Made by a program: the position numbers and the translations under genes
NCBI GenBank assembly: GCA_904502145.1
Contig: CAJGDH010000084.1
Coordinates: 1 to 7,770 of the forward strand
Reading direction: 5' to 3'
Origin: an uncultured Eubacterium sp.
GTDB lineage: Bacteria; Bacillota; Clostridia; Lachnospirales; Lachnospiraceae
DNA: 7,770 bases
Notes under the pieces: model-generated
Seen by the model: the letters and a program-made list of their open reading frames with translations, nothing else
Told to the model about the DNA's origin: nothing
Databases searched by the model: none
In this document: piece by piece, positions 1-6,613 of the stretch
How positions within the stretch are numbered: the stretch's first letter is position 1
Layout: every line of letters starts with the position of its first letter

Positions 1-2914
1 CGGTGAGCTGGGCAAGTGTCGCTCCGTCCTCGCCGGTCATGATGGACATGACTGAATGAGCCTTGGAGGGATCATGGCCGTTCATCTCATAGCTCAGGCG
101 GGAAAGAGTATCCACCATAAGGTCATAGCGGGACAGTTCCGTGGAAATGTACAGAACATCCACACCACTTTCCGCCGCGTGATCCGCGATCAGCTGCATA
201 AATGCGTTCTTCAGATACTGTGGCTGGGCATCGATGAAATAGCTTCCCTTATGGAGTCCGAAGCGGAGGAGGCTGTCAAGCTTCTTAAAGCCTGTGCTCA
301 GCCTGCGGTTAACCTGGTTTTCGGTGATGAAATCCTCCAGCTTATCCATAAAGCTGGTGGAATTCTTCAGGATAAATGGTTTGCGGACTGAGATCTGATA
401 TCCTCTCTCTTCCGGCTCCTTACCCGGTTCCGTCTGTGCTTCCGGTTCGGTCCGGACATCAGATTCCTGTGATTTTACTTCTGTTTCTTCTGTCTCTTCC
501 GAATCTTCTTCCGGTACCTTTTCCACTGTTTCATCAGGATCACGAGAATCAGGGAAGGTTTCTTCTTCAGAGCCGGCTGTTCCGCTGTCTTCTCCGTCTT
601 CGAAGGTCTCGCCTTCGTCTTCACCTTCGCCGTCAGCTTCTGCGTCTTCGTCTCCTGATTCTTCTTCGGATTCCTCTTCTCTGATACCTTCGCTGATATC
701 TTCCTGCCCCTCTGAACCATCTTCTTCAACGGAATCCTCCGTCTCTTCTTCCCGGGCAGCTTCCGCAGCAGCGGAATCTTTCTCTTCAAAATCCTTGTCG
801 ATTGCAAGATCAAGCTCTTCTTCAAAAAGATTTTCATCAAAGTCCGAAATATCATCCAGATTATCCTCATCAAGGGCAGAAACCTCTGCCTTCTTCTTTT
901 TCTTGCTCTGTTCCTGTTCCTTCAGCCAGGCCTCAAGCACTGCTTCAGATCCGGCAAGCTCCAACAGGAGCATCCTCTTTGCTCTCTCATAGACTTCCCC
1001 GTCCAGTCCGAGACTGTCAAGGTTCTCCAGGGCCTCATCGATCTCAGCCTGTGTATGCTCTCCCAGCACAAGCTCGTCCGGGTCAACATACTCATATTCC
1101 TCGTCTTCCTCTTCCTCGAGATCATCCTGAATGTCTTCCGGATGGTCTTCGGTAAGATCCCCAGAATCTGTCTCCGGTGTCCCCTGATCATCTCCGGCGG
1201 CCTCATCTTCCGCCTCAGCCCCTGACAGGCTTTCTTCAGCAGCTTCTTCGGTGGCTTCCACGACCGGAGATGCTTCGGCGGCAGGTTCCGGAGCAGCGGC
1301 ACTCTCTTCAAACAGATCATCCATCTCATCAAAGGACAGGTCGATCTCTTCGACGGATTCCTTGGAAGCTTCTTCGGCCTCTGCCTCCTCCTGTCCGGGT
1401 TTTACCCCTTTCTGGGCAGCCATGGCAAGCTCTACCGCAGACATTTTCCGGGTGAAGGCCGGTTCCTGTGCAGGTGCGGCAGGTTTCTCTTCCTGCTCCT
1501 GACCGGTTTCCGCCTCCTGTGTTTCAGCCGGACCCCGGACATCCTCCACATTCTCCTCGGCAGCGGATGTGTCTTCACCGCTGTCTTCCTCATCGTATCT
1601 GGACATCTGGTTGGACGCCGCCTGGGAGAGCAGGGAAGCGACATTCTCCTGGGGTACCGGGGTACCGCTTCCGGCCATCATCCTCTTCAGGTTCTGGAAG
1701 AGTTCTTCCTGGAGGCTGACCATATCCTCATTCTCATTCTCCGCATAGATCATGTCGGAGTTCTCACTGAGGACCTGCTGGGACAGGGCCCGGAGCACAT
1801 CCTCGTCGAAAGTGGTCTCCCTCTCCTGAGGAGTTCCGGCTGACCCGGGAGTTGCGTCTGACCCGGGAACTTCCGCTGCCTGGGCTGCATTCTGAGGTGT
1901 TCCTTTGAGTTCTTCAGGGATATACTGTTCCGGAACGTTGGTATCCACTTCCTCGGGGGCAACACCGTCCGCGATCTGGCGCTCAATATGAAGCTGCCGT
2001 TCGATCTCCAGTTTCTCCTCTGGGCTCAGGTCCTCATAGTCCTCAAATGATACCAGCTCATCGCTGTTTTTTTCCATATATCGGAGAATCTCCTGCTGGT
2101 GGAGCATGAAGTCCATGGGGTTCTGCCCACGTTTTCTCGCTTCTTCCATCAGGGCTTCCGCCTGCTTTTCAATCTCAAGTTTCATTCTGTCTTCTTCCTG
2201 GGCTTTCCTGATCGCTTCGTTGGCCATCTGGGACGCTGATTTGGCGGAAGGCTGCTCGATGGGCTTCGGAACATACTCCTCCTTCATATGAGCCGCCTCG
2301 TCCTTGTCGATCACGTTCTGAGCCAGCTCCCATGCGGAAAGCTTACGCTCCTGCTGCGCTTCTTCCTCTTCCCTCTTTCTTTCTGCCTCCTCGGCAAGCA
2401 TCTCCGTGGCGGTTTTCTCCTTACCGTACACGATCTGGCTCCGGTCAAAGGGATATTCCACCTTCGGGGCCGACAGTCCCATCATCTCCATAAAGTTCTT
2501 ATAGATCAGATCATTTAAGTCTGCCAGGTCCGGATCCTCCTCTTCCTCAGGCTCGGGCTCCTCCACGGCATCCGTATGCGTAACCGGGGGTTCCGGAGTG
2601 TATGAGGCAGTACTGTTGTTGTCATATCCCCGCATCAGACGATCTTCGATCATATTTGCCGCAGTGATGACCTTCTCGCTGTCATCCATCTGCTCAAATG
2701 TCTTCGGCGGGAAGATATCCGGGGCAAGAGTCTCCACCATCTGCTGGATCTCGTCAACCATGGCCTCCTCGGCCGCCTTGTCCTCCGGCCTTCCCAGAAG
2801 GTTCATGGCCATATCGAGCACATCATCCATATCGAAAGGAGCCTCATCCGTCCCTTCGGTGGCAGAGTGCTGTGCCCGCACGACATCAAGCAAAGCTTTG
2901 ATAATATCTTCCAT
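1..2914 (-). CDS. Large acidic low-complexity protein with a C-terminal DnaB/RecA-like domain (partial, runs off left edge)
   Basis: I do not recognise this as a named gene. Reading from the ATG at 2914-2912, the frame stays open for 971 codons to the window edge, with no stop on any line; the C-terminus is outside. Residues 1-110 look partly folded. Residues about 115-840 are low complexity, rich in Glu, Asp, Ala, Pro and Gln, with Glu/Lys-rich helical or coiled-coil stretches near 170-310. Residues 732-811 are 40 of 80 acidic. From about 848 the sequence becomes globular: TGFKKLD (873-879), GLHKGSYFIDAQP (886-898), then VLYISTELS (920-928). These follow the order of a DnaB C-terminal/KaiC-type RecA fold: lead-in helix, Walker A, and the strand carrying a catalytic Glu (here E926). 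Walker A reads AQPQYLKNA, so Lys902 is kept but the usual Gly and Thr are Leu and Asn. There is no signal peptide or membrane segment, so it is probably cytoplasmic. The start is supported by AAGGGGG 8 nt upstream and a strong promoter. It could be an inactive helicase-like scaffold; function unknown. Confidence 0.85.
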   Translation of the reverse strand, partial: MEDIIKALLDVVRAQHSATEGTDEAPFDMDDVLDMAMNLLGRPEDKAAEEAMVDEIQQMVETLAPDIFPPKTFEQMDDSEKVITAANMIEDRLMRGYDNNSTASYTPEPPVTHTDAVEEPEPEEEEDPDLADLNDLIYKNFMEMMGLSAPKVEYPFDRSQIVYGKEKTATEMLAEEAERKREEEEAQQERKLSAWELAQNVIDKDEAAHMKEEYVPKPIEQPSAKSASQMANEAIRKAQEEDRMKLEIEKQAEALMEEARKRGQNPMDFMLHQQEILRYMEKNSDELVSFEDYEDLSPEEKLEIERQLHIERQIADGVAPEEVDTNVPEQYIPEELKGTPQNAAQAAEVPGSDATPGSAGTPQERETTFDEDVLRALSQQVLSENSDMIYAENENEDMVSLQEELFQNLKRMMAGSGTPVPQENVASLLSQAASNQMSRYDEEDSGEDTSAAEENVEDVRGPAETQEAETGQEQEEKPAAPAQEPAFTRKMSAVELAMAAQKGVKPGQEEAEAEEASKESVEEIDLSFDEMDDLFEESAAAPEPAAEASPVVEATEEAAEESLSGAEAEDEAAGDDQGTPETDSGDLTEDHPEDIQDDLEEEEDEEYEYVDPDELVLGEHTQAEIDEALENLDSLGLDGEVYERAKRMLLLELAGSEAVLEAWLKEQEQSKKKKKAEVSALDEDNLDDISDFDENLFEEELDLAIDKDFEEKDSAAAEAAREEETEDSVEEDGSEGQEDISEGIREEESEEESGDEDAEADGEGEDEGETFEDGEDSGTAGSEEETFPDSRDPDETVEKVPEEDSEETEETEVKSQESDVRTEPEAQTEPGKEPEERGYQISVRKPFILKNSTSFMDKLEDFITENQVNRRLSTGFKKLDSLLRFGLHKGSYFIDAQPQYLKNAFMQLIADHAAESGVDVLYISTELSRYDLMVDTLSRLSYEMNGHDPSKAHSVMSIMTGEDGATLAQLT

Positions 2915-2922
2915 CTGTGTAT

Positions 2923-2944
2923 CCCCCTTCCGCCTTGGCAGGCG
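2923..2944 (-). promoter_or_regulatory. Ribosome binding site with adjacent small hairpin in the leader of the acidic-protein gene
   Basis: On the minus strand AAGGGGG (2923-2929) lies 8 nt before the ATG at 2914 and fixes the start. Directly upstream, CGCCT (2931-2935) and AGGCG (2940-2944) can form a 5-bp stem with a 4-nt loop in the roughly 50-nt leader. The RBS is plain. Any role of the hairpin in controlling translation is inference, since a stem this short is common by chance. Confidence 0.5.
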
Positions 2945-2971
2945 CTTTTTATCGTCAAATCTTAATTGAAT

Positions 2972-3000
2972 ATTATACCACTGTTGCGCCTTTCTGACAA
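2972..3000 (-). promoter_or_regulatory. Sigma-A type promoter for the acidic-protein gene
   Basis: On the minus strand TTGTCA (2995-3000) is followed by exactly 17 nt and then a perfect TATAAT (2972-2977). Transcription would start near 2965, leaving a leader of about 50 nt before the ATG at 2914. Five of six -35 bases and all six -10 bases match consensus, so this should be a strong housekeeping promoter. Confidence 0.75.
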
Positions 3001-3013
3001 CTCTCGGCCCTTC

Positions 3014-3049
3014 CTCTTTCTTGCAATTACCCTATCTCTTTCTTGCAAT
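3014..3049. repeat. 14-bp perfect direct repeat, 22-bp period
   Basis: CTCTTTCTTGCAAT occurs at 3014-3027 and again at 3036-3049, with 8 nt between copies. The 22-bp period places the copies on the same face of the helix, about two turns apart. The second copy covers the TTGCAA proposed as the -35 box of the PHP gene, and the first lies between the two divergent promoters. This is the geometry of a paired binding site for a regulator, but that role is inferred. Confidence 0.6.
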
Positions 3050-3071
3050 AATCGGGCTTATCTGATACATT
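3043..3071 (+). promoter_or_regulatory. Probable promoter for the PHP-domain gene
   Basis: TTGCAA (3043-3048), a 17-nt spacer and TACATT (3066-3071) form a candidate sigma-A promoter. A TG one base upstream of the -10 (3063-3064) gives an extended -10, which can offset the 4/6 match of the hexamer. The start would be near 3078, about 44 nt before the ATG at 3122. The -35 overlaps the second copy of the 14-bp direct repeat. Confidence 0.5.
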
Positions 3072-3121
3072 TAGACTTGTTACTTCAGCTTGGAAAATCT
3101 ATGTGATAAAGAGGACAGAAA

Positions 3122-4003
3122 ATGAGAATTGATCTTCACTCCCACTCCACCGCTTCGGACGGCTCAAAGCGTCCCGCAGAGGTCATCGGTCTCGGCGTGG
3201 AATGGGCAGAAAAAAATAAAGAGCCGGTGGTACTGGCTCTCACTGACCATGATACCGTTGCCGGCGTAGCGGAATTCCTTGGGGAAGCCTCAAAATACCC
3301 CGGTCAGGTGACCGCCGTACCCGGGATAGAGTTCTCCACCTTTATTGAACTGGAAGACGGAAGGGAACAGACCATGCATATGCTGGGTTATTTTATCGAC
3401 CACGATGATCCCGTTCTCCTGGAGAAACTGGAGAAATACCGTCAGGACCGTGAATCGAGAAATACCCGGGTCATCGAGAAACTGAACCGGCATGGTTTCA
3501 GGATCAGCGCCGGAGATATTGAACCGCTGACACCCGGTGCGTCCGTAGGCAGGCCTGCCATCGCCTCCCATATGGTGAAGATGGGTTACGTCTCCAGTGT
3601 CAAGGAAGCGTTCAAGAAATATCTGGGGAGAGGAAAACTGTGCTATGCGGAAAGGATACGTCCCCAGGTCAGGGATGTGATAAGTCTGATCCATGCAAGC
3701 GGAGGTATTGCAGTCCTGGCCCATCCCAAACTCTATGACAAGCTGGACCATGAAGCGCTGGACAAACTGATCAGCGATCTTTGCTCCATGGGACTTGACG
3801 GCCTGGAGGTCTATTACAGCAGGAACGACCCGGAAGATACCGCCTACTATTATTCGTTGGCGGAGAAATACCATCTCCGCGTCACCGGTGGTTCCGACTT
3901 CCACGGTACGGTCAAACCGGATATTGAGTTATTCCGGGGAACCGGGAATCTGCATGTCCCGGTTTCCGTTCTGGAGAGCCTGAAGGACCAGGGTGATCTC
4001 TGA
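3122..4003 (+). CDS. PHP-domain phosphoesterase (YciV/RNase AM-like)
   Basis: A 293-residue cytoplasmic metal-dependent phosphoesterase of the PHP superfamily. The full set of metal-binding motifs is visible: DLHSHST with His6 and His8 plus Asp13, LTDHDT with Asp42 and His43, PGIEFS with Glu70, MHML with His86, LAHP with His201, and GSDFHG with Asp259 and His261. Family members of this size hydrolyse 3',5'-nucleoside bisphosphates such as pAp; the E. coli relative (YciV, RNase AM) also acts as a 5'-3' exoribonuclease that trims 5S rRNA. Either activity is plausible here and sequence alone does not choose. Length matches the family and no metal ligand is missing. The ATG is set by AGAGGA 6 nt upstream. 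It is transcribed divergently from the acidic-protein gene, and its TGA abuts the DUF554 stop codon on the other strand. It appears monocistronic. Confidence 0.93.
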   Translation: MRIDLHSHSTASDGSKRPAEVIGLGVEWAEKNKEPVVLALTDHDTVAGVAEFLGEASKYPGQVTAVPGIEFSTFIELEDGREQTMHMLGYFIDHDDPVLLEKLEKYRQDRESRNTRVIEKLNRHGFRISAGDIEPLTPGASVGRPAIASHMVKMGYVSSVKEAFKKYLGRGKLCYAERIRPQVRDVISLIHASGGIAVLAHPKLYDKLDHEALDKLISDLCSMGLDGLEVYYSRNDPEDTAYYYSLAEKYHLRVTGGSDFHGTVKPDIELFRGTGNLHVPVSVLESLKDQGDL

Positions 4004-4738
4004 TTAAAACAGGGGCAGGATATAGGCTGTCCACAGATAGCTGACCGGGAATACCAGGATCATGGAAGGAATCATATCCGCGATGGGGAAGTTCTTTATC
4101 CTGGAGATCCGGAATCCCGTTGCGATGAGAAGAACACCGCAGCAGGCTTTAAAATCATTGATCATCTCCGGTGTGCACAGGGGATAGATCGATTTGGCAA
4201 AAAAGAATAACAAAAGAAAGATCACGAGCTGGGGGACAGCCACGATGGATACCACCATTCCCAGAGAACAGGCAAAAATCAGGGCGGTAGGCAGATCCAG
4301 GATCGACTTGGCAAGCAGAATACTGTGGTCCCCCGTCATTCCCGAAACGATACATCCATAGATTCCCGTGCCGCTGCAGCAGAACAGGACGATGGTGGTA
4401 ACCAGGAGATTTTTCTTGTCTTCATCCTGATCCTTCGCGTTTTGGCGGAGGATCTTTTCCATGATATGCATCATGCCCTCCCCCACACGATTGATCTTCT
4501 CTCCCAGCCGGACTGCCAGGCCTATGGTGGTCCCGGCGATCACGGAAAAGATCACGGCCGGCATATTTACCATGAGGATCACGGAACTGATCCCGATGGT
4601 CATGGAACAGACACCGAAAACTGTATTCAGGCCATCTTTAAACTCATCGGTGAGCTTGTCACCCAGCACACTTCCGGCTATTCCTCCCAGAACTACACAC
4701 AGTATATTGATGATCACTCCAACCGGCATATCCTTCAC
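4004..4738 (-). CDS. DUF554 family integral membrane protein (YqgA-like)
   Basis: A 244-residue polytopic inner-membrane protein of the DUF554 family (E. coli YqgA is a member); its substrate or role is not established. Hydrophobic segments fall near residues 5-25, 38-57, 59-77, 110-130, 148-182 (long enough for two), 196-214 and 220-243. The family signature is clear: FCCSGTGIYG (119-128), then TGDHSILLAKSILDLPTA (135-152), followed by a small-residue-rich helix. A charged cytoplasmic-looking loop, QNAKDQDEDKK, lies at 99-109. I prefer the GTG at 4738-4736 as start, because AAGGA sits 6 nt upstream of it. The ATG at 4729 would have a Shine-Dalgarno only 2 nt away. A promoter lies 44 nt further upstream. 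Its stop codon directly abuts that of the PHP gene. Identity is secure; function is unknown. Confidence 0.93.
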   Translation of the reverse strand: MKDMPVGVIINILCVVLGGIAGSVLGDKLTDEFKDGLNTVFGVCSMTIGISSVILMVNMPAVIFSVIAGTTIGLAVRLGEKINRVGEGMMHIMEKILRQNAKDQDEDKKNLLVTTIVLFCCSGTGIYGCIVSGMTGDHSILLAKSILDLPTALIFACSLGMVVSIVAVPQLVIFLLLFFFAKSIYPLCTPEMINDFKACCGVLLIATGFRISRIKNFPIADMIPSMILVFPVSYLWTAYILPLF

Positions 4739-4788
4739 CTATTATCCTTTTTGATTTTTATTGAACAACATTGAAATAAAACATTGTC

Positions 4789-4817
4789 ATTCTATCATTT
4801 TCCCTGGGAAATGACAA
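4789..4817 (-). promoter_or_regulatory. Sigma-A type promoter for the DUF554 gene
   Basis: On the minus strand TTGTCA (4812-4817), a 17-nt spacer and TAGAAT (4789-4794) match consensus at five of six positions each. The start would be near 4782, about 44 nt before the GTG at 4738, leaving room for the AAGGA ribosome binding site. The spacer contains a 13-bp palindrome. Confidence 0.65.
4799..4811. repeat. 13-bp palindrome within the DUF554 promoter spacer
   Basis: TTTCCC-T-GGGAAA is a perfect inverted repeat with 6-bp arms around one central base. It lies wholly between the -10 and -35 boxes of the DUF554 promoter and about 25 bp upstream of the -35 box of the divergent C39-like gene. A dimeric repressor could bind here, but no regulator is identified. 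Confidence 0.4.
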
Positions 4818-4836
4818 GGAAAGGCCGGAAAAGAAC

Positions 4837-4865
4837 TGGACGGCCGGTTTATTTTCCTGTATAAT
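4837..4865 (+). promoter_or_regulatory. Sigma-A type promoter for the C39-like gene
   Basis: TGGACG (4837-4842), a 17-nt spacer and a perfect TATAAT (4860-4865) form a promoter with a weak -35 and consensus -10. The start would be near 4872, giving a leader of about 55 nt that contains GGAGG (4913-4917), 9 nt before the ATG at 4927. Confidence 0.6.
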
Positions 4866-4926
4866 TGTAAAACACGACAGATTTTTGAAAAAACGGACCT
4901 GCATCCGATAACGGAGGAACTGATCT

Positions 4927-5739
4927 ATGTTTAAATCCCCGAAGATAAAACATATCTTATCCATCATCCTTATGGCGGCTCTGATGCTGTCATTTGATAC
5001 AGCAGCTGCTGCGAAGGCGGTGATCACCCCATATTCCAGTCTGCCGAAGGTGACCGATACCGAAGAATATGTGGTGGAAGTGAACAGTACAAACGGGAAG
5101 ACCCGCTCCTACCGTATCTTCTCACAGAGCAGGAATCCTCAGAAAAAGAAGACCTATATCAGCTCCCACGGTTGTGCGGTTAGTGCTCTGACTACCGTCC
5201 TCTCCGGCTATTCTGCCAGATACGGGGCCTTCACACCTACCCAGACCTACAAGACGCTGGAGAAAAAAGTCTTCGGTCTGAAAAAATGGCGTGCGAACTA
5301 CAGAAAGAGCAAGGCCAAACAGATGCCTGTCTCTCTCTACGGAATCACCAAGATCCTCAAACACTGTAAGATCAAGTCAAAATATGTACGTTTCTTTAAG
5401 GATGCCAGGGCGATCAGAGAGATTGAAAACCACCTGAAGAAAGGAAAACCTGTCATCATCGAGGTCAACAATCACCGGCAGACCAACGGCAGGATCTCCA
5501 AAAAATACGACAGCAAATGGGCACTTACCAAGCATACCATGGTTCTTCTGGGCATGACGGACAACGGTAAAGTCATTGTGGCAGATTCGGCCTACAAGCC
5601 ATGGTCAGGCATGAAGCAGAGGGTGAAATACACCAGGATGAAGAGCCTTATCCATTACATGGTTCCTTCAAAAGCTGTCGGCAAAAGCCTGTATTTTGAA
5701 TCCATAAACACAAACGGCGGTTACATTCTGGTAAAATAG
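4927..5739 (+). CDS. Secreted C39-like papain-fold cysteine peptidase family protein
   Basis: A 270-residue exported protein. Residues 1-29 form a signal peptide: Lys-rich start, hydrophobic core ILSIILMAALML, then an Ala-rich end with likely cleavage around residues 28-30. There is no lipobox Cys and no second membrane segment. The mature part matches the peptidase C39-like pattern: a candidate oxyanion Gln67, nucleophile region SHGCAVSALTTVLSGY with Cys83, KHTMVLLGM with His203, and VIVADSA with Asp220. The spacing fits a papain-like triad. The protein is notably basic (KKWRANYRKSKAKQ at 119-132), which would suit binding to a charged cell wall, though that is inference. No peptide-exporter ABC domain is fused or adjacent, so a bacteriocin-leader-cleaving role is not supported. 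More likely it is a free hydrolase or transpeptidase-like enzyme, or an inactive adhesin-like relative. GGAGG 9 nt upstream sets the start. Its TAG is one base from the TtcA-like stop on the other strand. Confidence 0.85.
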   Translation: MFKSPKIKHILSIILMAALMLSFDTAAAAKAVITPYSSLPKVTDTEEYVVEVNSTNGKTRSYRIFSQSRNPQKKKTYISSHGCAVSALTTVLSGYSARYGAFTPTQTYKTLEKKVFGLKKWRANYRKSKAKQMPVSLYGITKILKHCKIKSKYVRFFKDARAIREIENHLKKGKPVIIEVNNHRQTNGRISKKYDSKWALTKHTMVLLGMTDNGKVIVADSAYKPWSGMKQRVKYTRMKSLIHYMVPSKAVGKSLYFESINTNGGYILVK

Positions 5740-5740
5740 A

Positions 5741-6604
5741 TCAATATTCATCCAGAAAACTGTGTTTTTTCCCTTGTTTGTCTTTGTAGGCGATCACGGT
5801 GCTTAAGTTTACGTTGGTAACGCTGTTGAATATATTCGATTCCACATGGGGATTAAACTGTTTCATCCGGGCGATGAGCTGTTTGGTCTCCATTCTTTTT
5901 GAGTCGGAAGTTCCGTCCTCCCTGGCGGAGAAAATATCTTCCGTAAAACGGCAGGCACACTGCATAAACTGTAGTCCGTGCCAGTCTCTCCACCGGATGA
6001 TATCCTCCTCACGGATAAGGTACATGGGACGGATCAGTTCCATCCCTTCAAAGTTGGTGCTGTGGAGTTTGGGCATCATGGTCTGGACCTGAGCCCCGTA
6101 GAGCATGCCCATGAGGATGGTTTCAATGACATCATCATAGTGATGGCCCAGGGCGATCTTATTGCAGCCAAGTTCCCTGGCATGGTTGTAGAGGTAGCCC
6201 CTGCGCATTCTGGCGCAGAGATAACAGGGGGATTTTTCGATATCATAAACCGTATCGAAGATCTTCGTCTCAAAGACGGTGATGGGAACCCCCAGCATGG
6301 CGGCATTCTCCTCGATCTTCAGCCGGTTCGGCCGGCTGTATCCGGGATCCATCACCAGGAACTCCAGGTCAAAAGGAAATTTGTCATGGCGTTTCAGTTC
6401 CTGAAAGAGCTTGGCCATGAGCATGGAGTCTTTACCCCCGGAGATACAGACGGCAACCTTGTCCCCTTCCTCCAGCAGCTGATATCGGTTGATCGCCTTG
6501 GCAAATGGGGTAAACAGCTGCTTGTGGAACTTCTTGCGGATGCTCTGCTCCACATTTTTCTGAAAATTCTGTTCTTTGTCCGGATGTCTGATTTCTTCTG
6601 GCAT
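5741..6604 (-). CDS. ttcA: TtcA-family tRNA 2-thiocytidine biosynthesis ATPase
   Basis: A 287-residue cytoplasmic PP-loop ATPase. The adenylation loop SGGKDS is at 55-60. CYLC (Cys127, Cys130) followed by ARMRRG, and a later Cys in QCACRF (Cys216 or Cys218), correspond to the three cysteines that hold the [4Fe-4S] cluster in TtcA. GHHYDDVIET (153-162) is the family's second signature. TtcA activates C32 of certain tRNAs with ATP and inserts sulfur to make 2-thiocytidine. The N- and C-terminal zinc-binding CxxC pairs of the TtuA-type 2-thiouridine enzymes are absent, which favours TtcA. Clostridia carry several related paralogues, so the exact tRNA target is not certain. The ATG at 6604 is set by AAGGAG 5 nt upstream; that site overlaps the stop codon of the preceding C_GCAxxG_C_C gene, 9 bp away, pointing to one transcript and perhaps translational coupling. 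Confidence 0.9.
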   Translation of the reverse strand: MPEEIRHPDKEQNFQKNVEQSIRKKFHKQLFTPFAKAINRYQLLEEGDKVAVCISGGKDSMLMAKLFQELKRHDKFPFDLEFLVMDPGYSRPNRLKIEENAAMLGVPITVFETKIFDTVYDIEKSPCYLCARMRRGYLYNHARELGCNKIALGHHYDDVIETILMGMLYGAQVQTMMPKLHSTNFEGMELIRPMYLIREEDIIRWRDWHGLQFMQCACRFTEDIFSAREDGTSDSKRMETKQLIARMKQFNPHVESNIFNSVTNVNLSTVIAYKDKQGKKHSFLDEY

Positions 6605-6613
6605 AATCTCTCC

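Noticed and set aside
475..1986. Minus-strand Lys/Arg-rich frames at 475-873, 922-1332, 1432-1644 and 1750-1986
   Set aside because: They are out-of-frame readings of the same acidic coding sequence; the basic composition is an artefact of shifting GAA/GAG/GAT runs.
1..2914. Frameshift or assembly error as the explanation for the unusual acidic protein
   Set aside because: The frame was followed codon by codon from 2914 to the edge without any stop, and the composition changes smoothly into a recognisable globular domain in the same frame.
56..2969. Many plus-strand open frames opposite the acidic-protein gene (for example 376-684, 802-1155, 1177-1455, 2598-2969)
   Set aside because: They are antisense shadows: Ser/Leu/Arg/Pro-rich translations expected from the complement of Glu/Asp/Ala-rich codons. 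None has domain-like sequence, and the minus-strand frame is open throughout with a good promoter and ribosome binding site.
3290..3904. A 204-codon minus-strand frame opposite the PHP gene
   Set aside because: It lies wholly inside a gene with a full set of metal-binding motifs and shows no family resemblance.
4823..4847. GGCCGG repeated at 4823-4828 and 4842-4847 as a possible hairpin or operator
   Set aside because: Only a 5-bp stem (GGCCG/CGGCC) can form, with no T-run and no gene ending there; compatible with chance.
5726..5770. Possible intrinsic terminator for the C39-like gene
   Set aside because: The stem is 6 bp with a 20-nt loop, and the T-run begins 7 nt after it. This is too weak to annotate as a terminator, though it is mentioned with the convergent junction.
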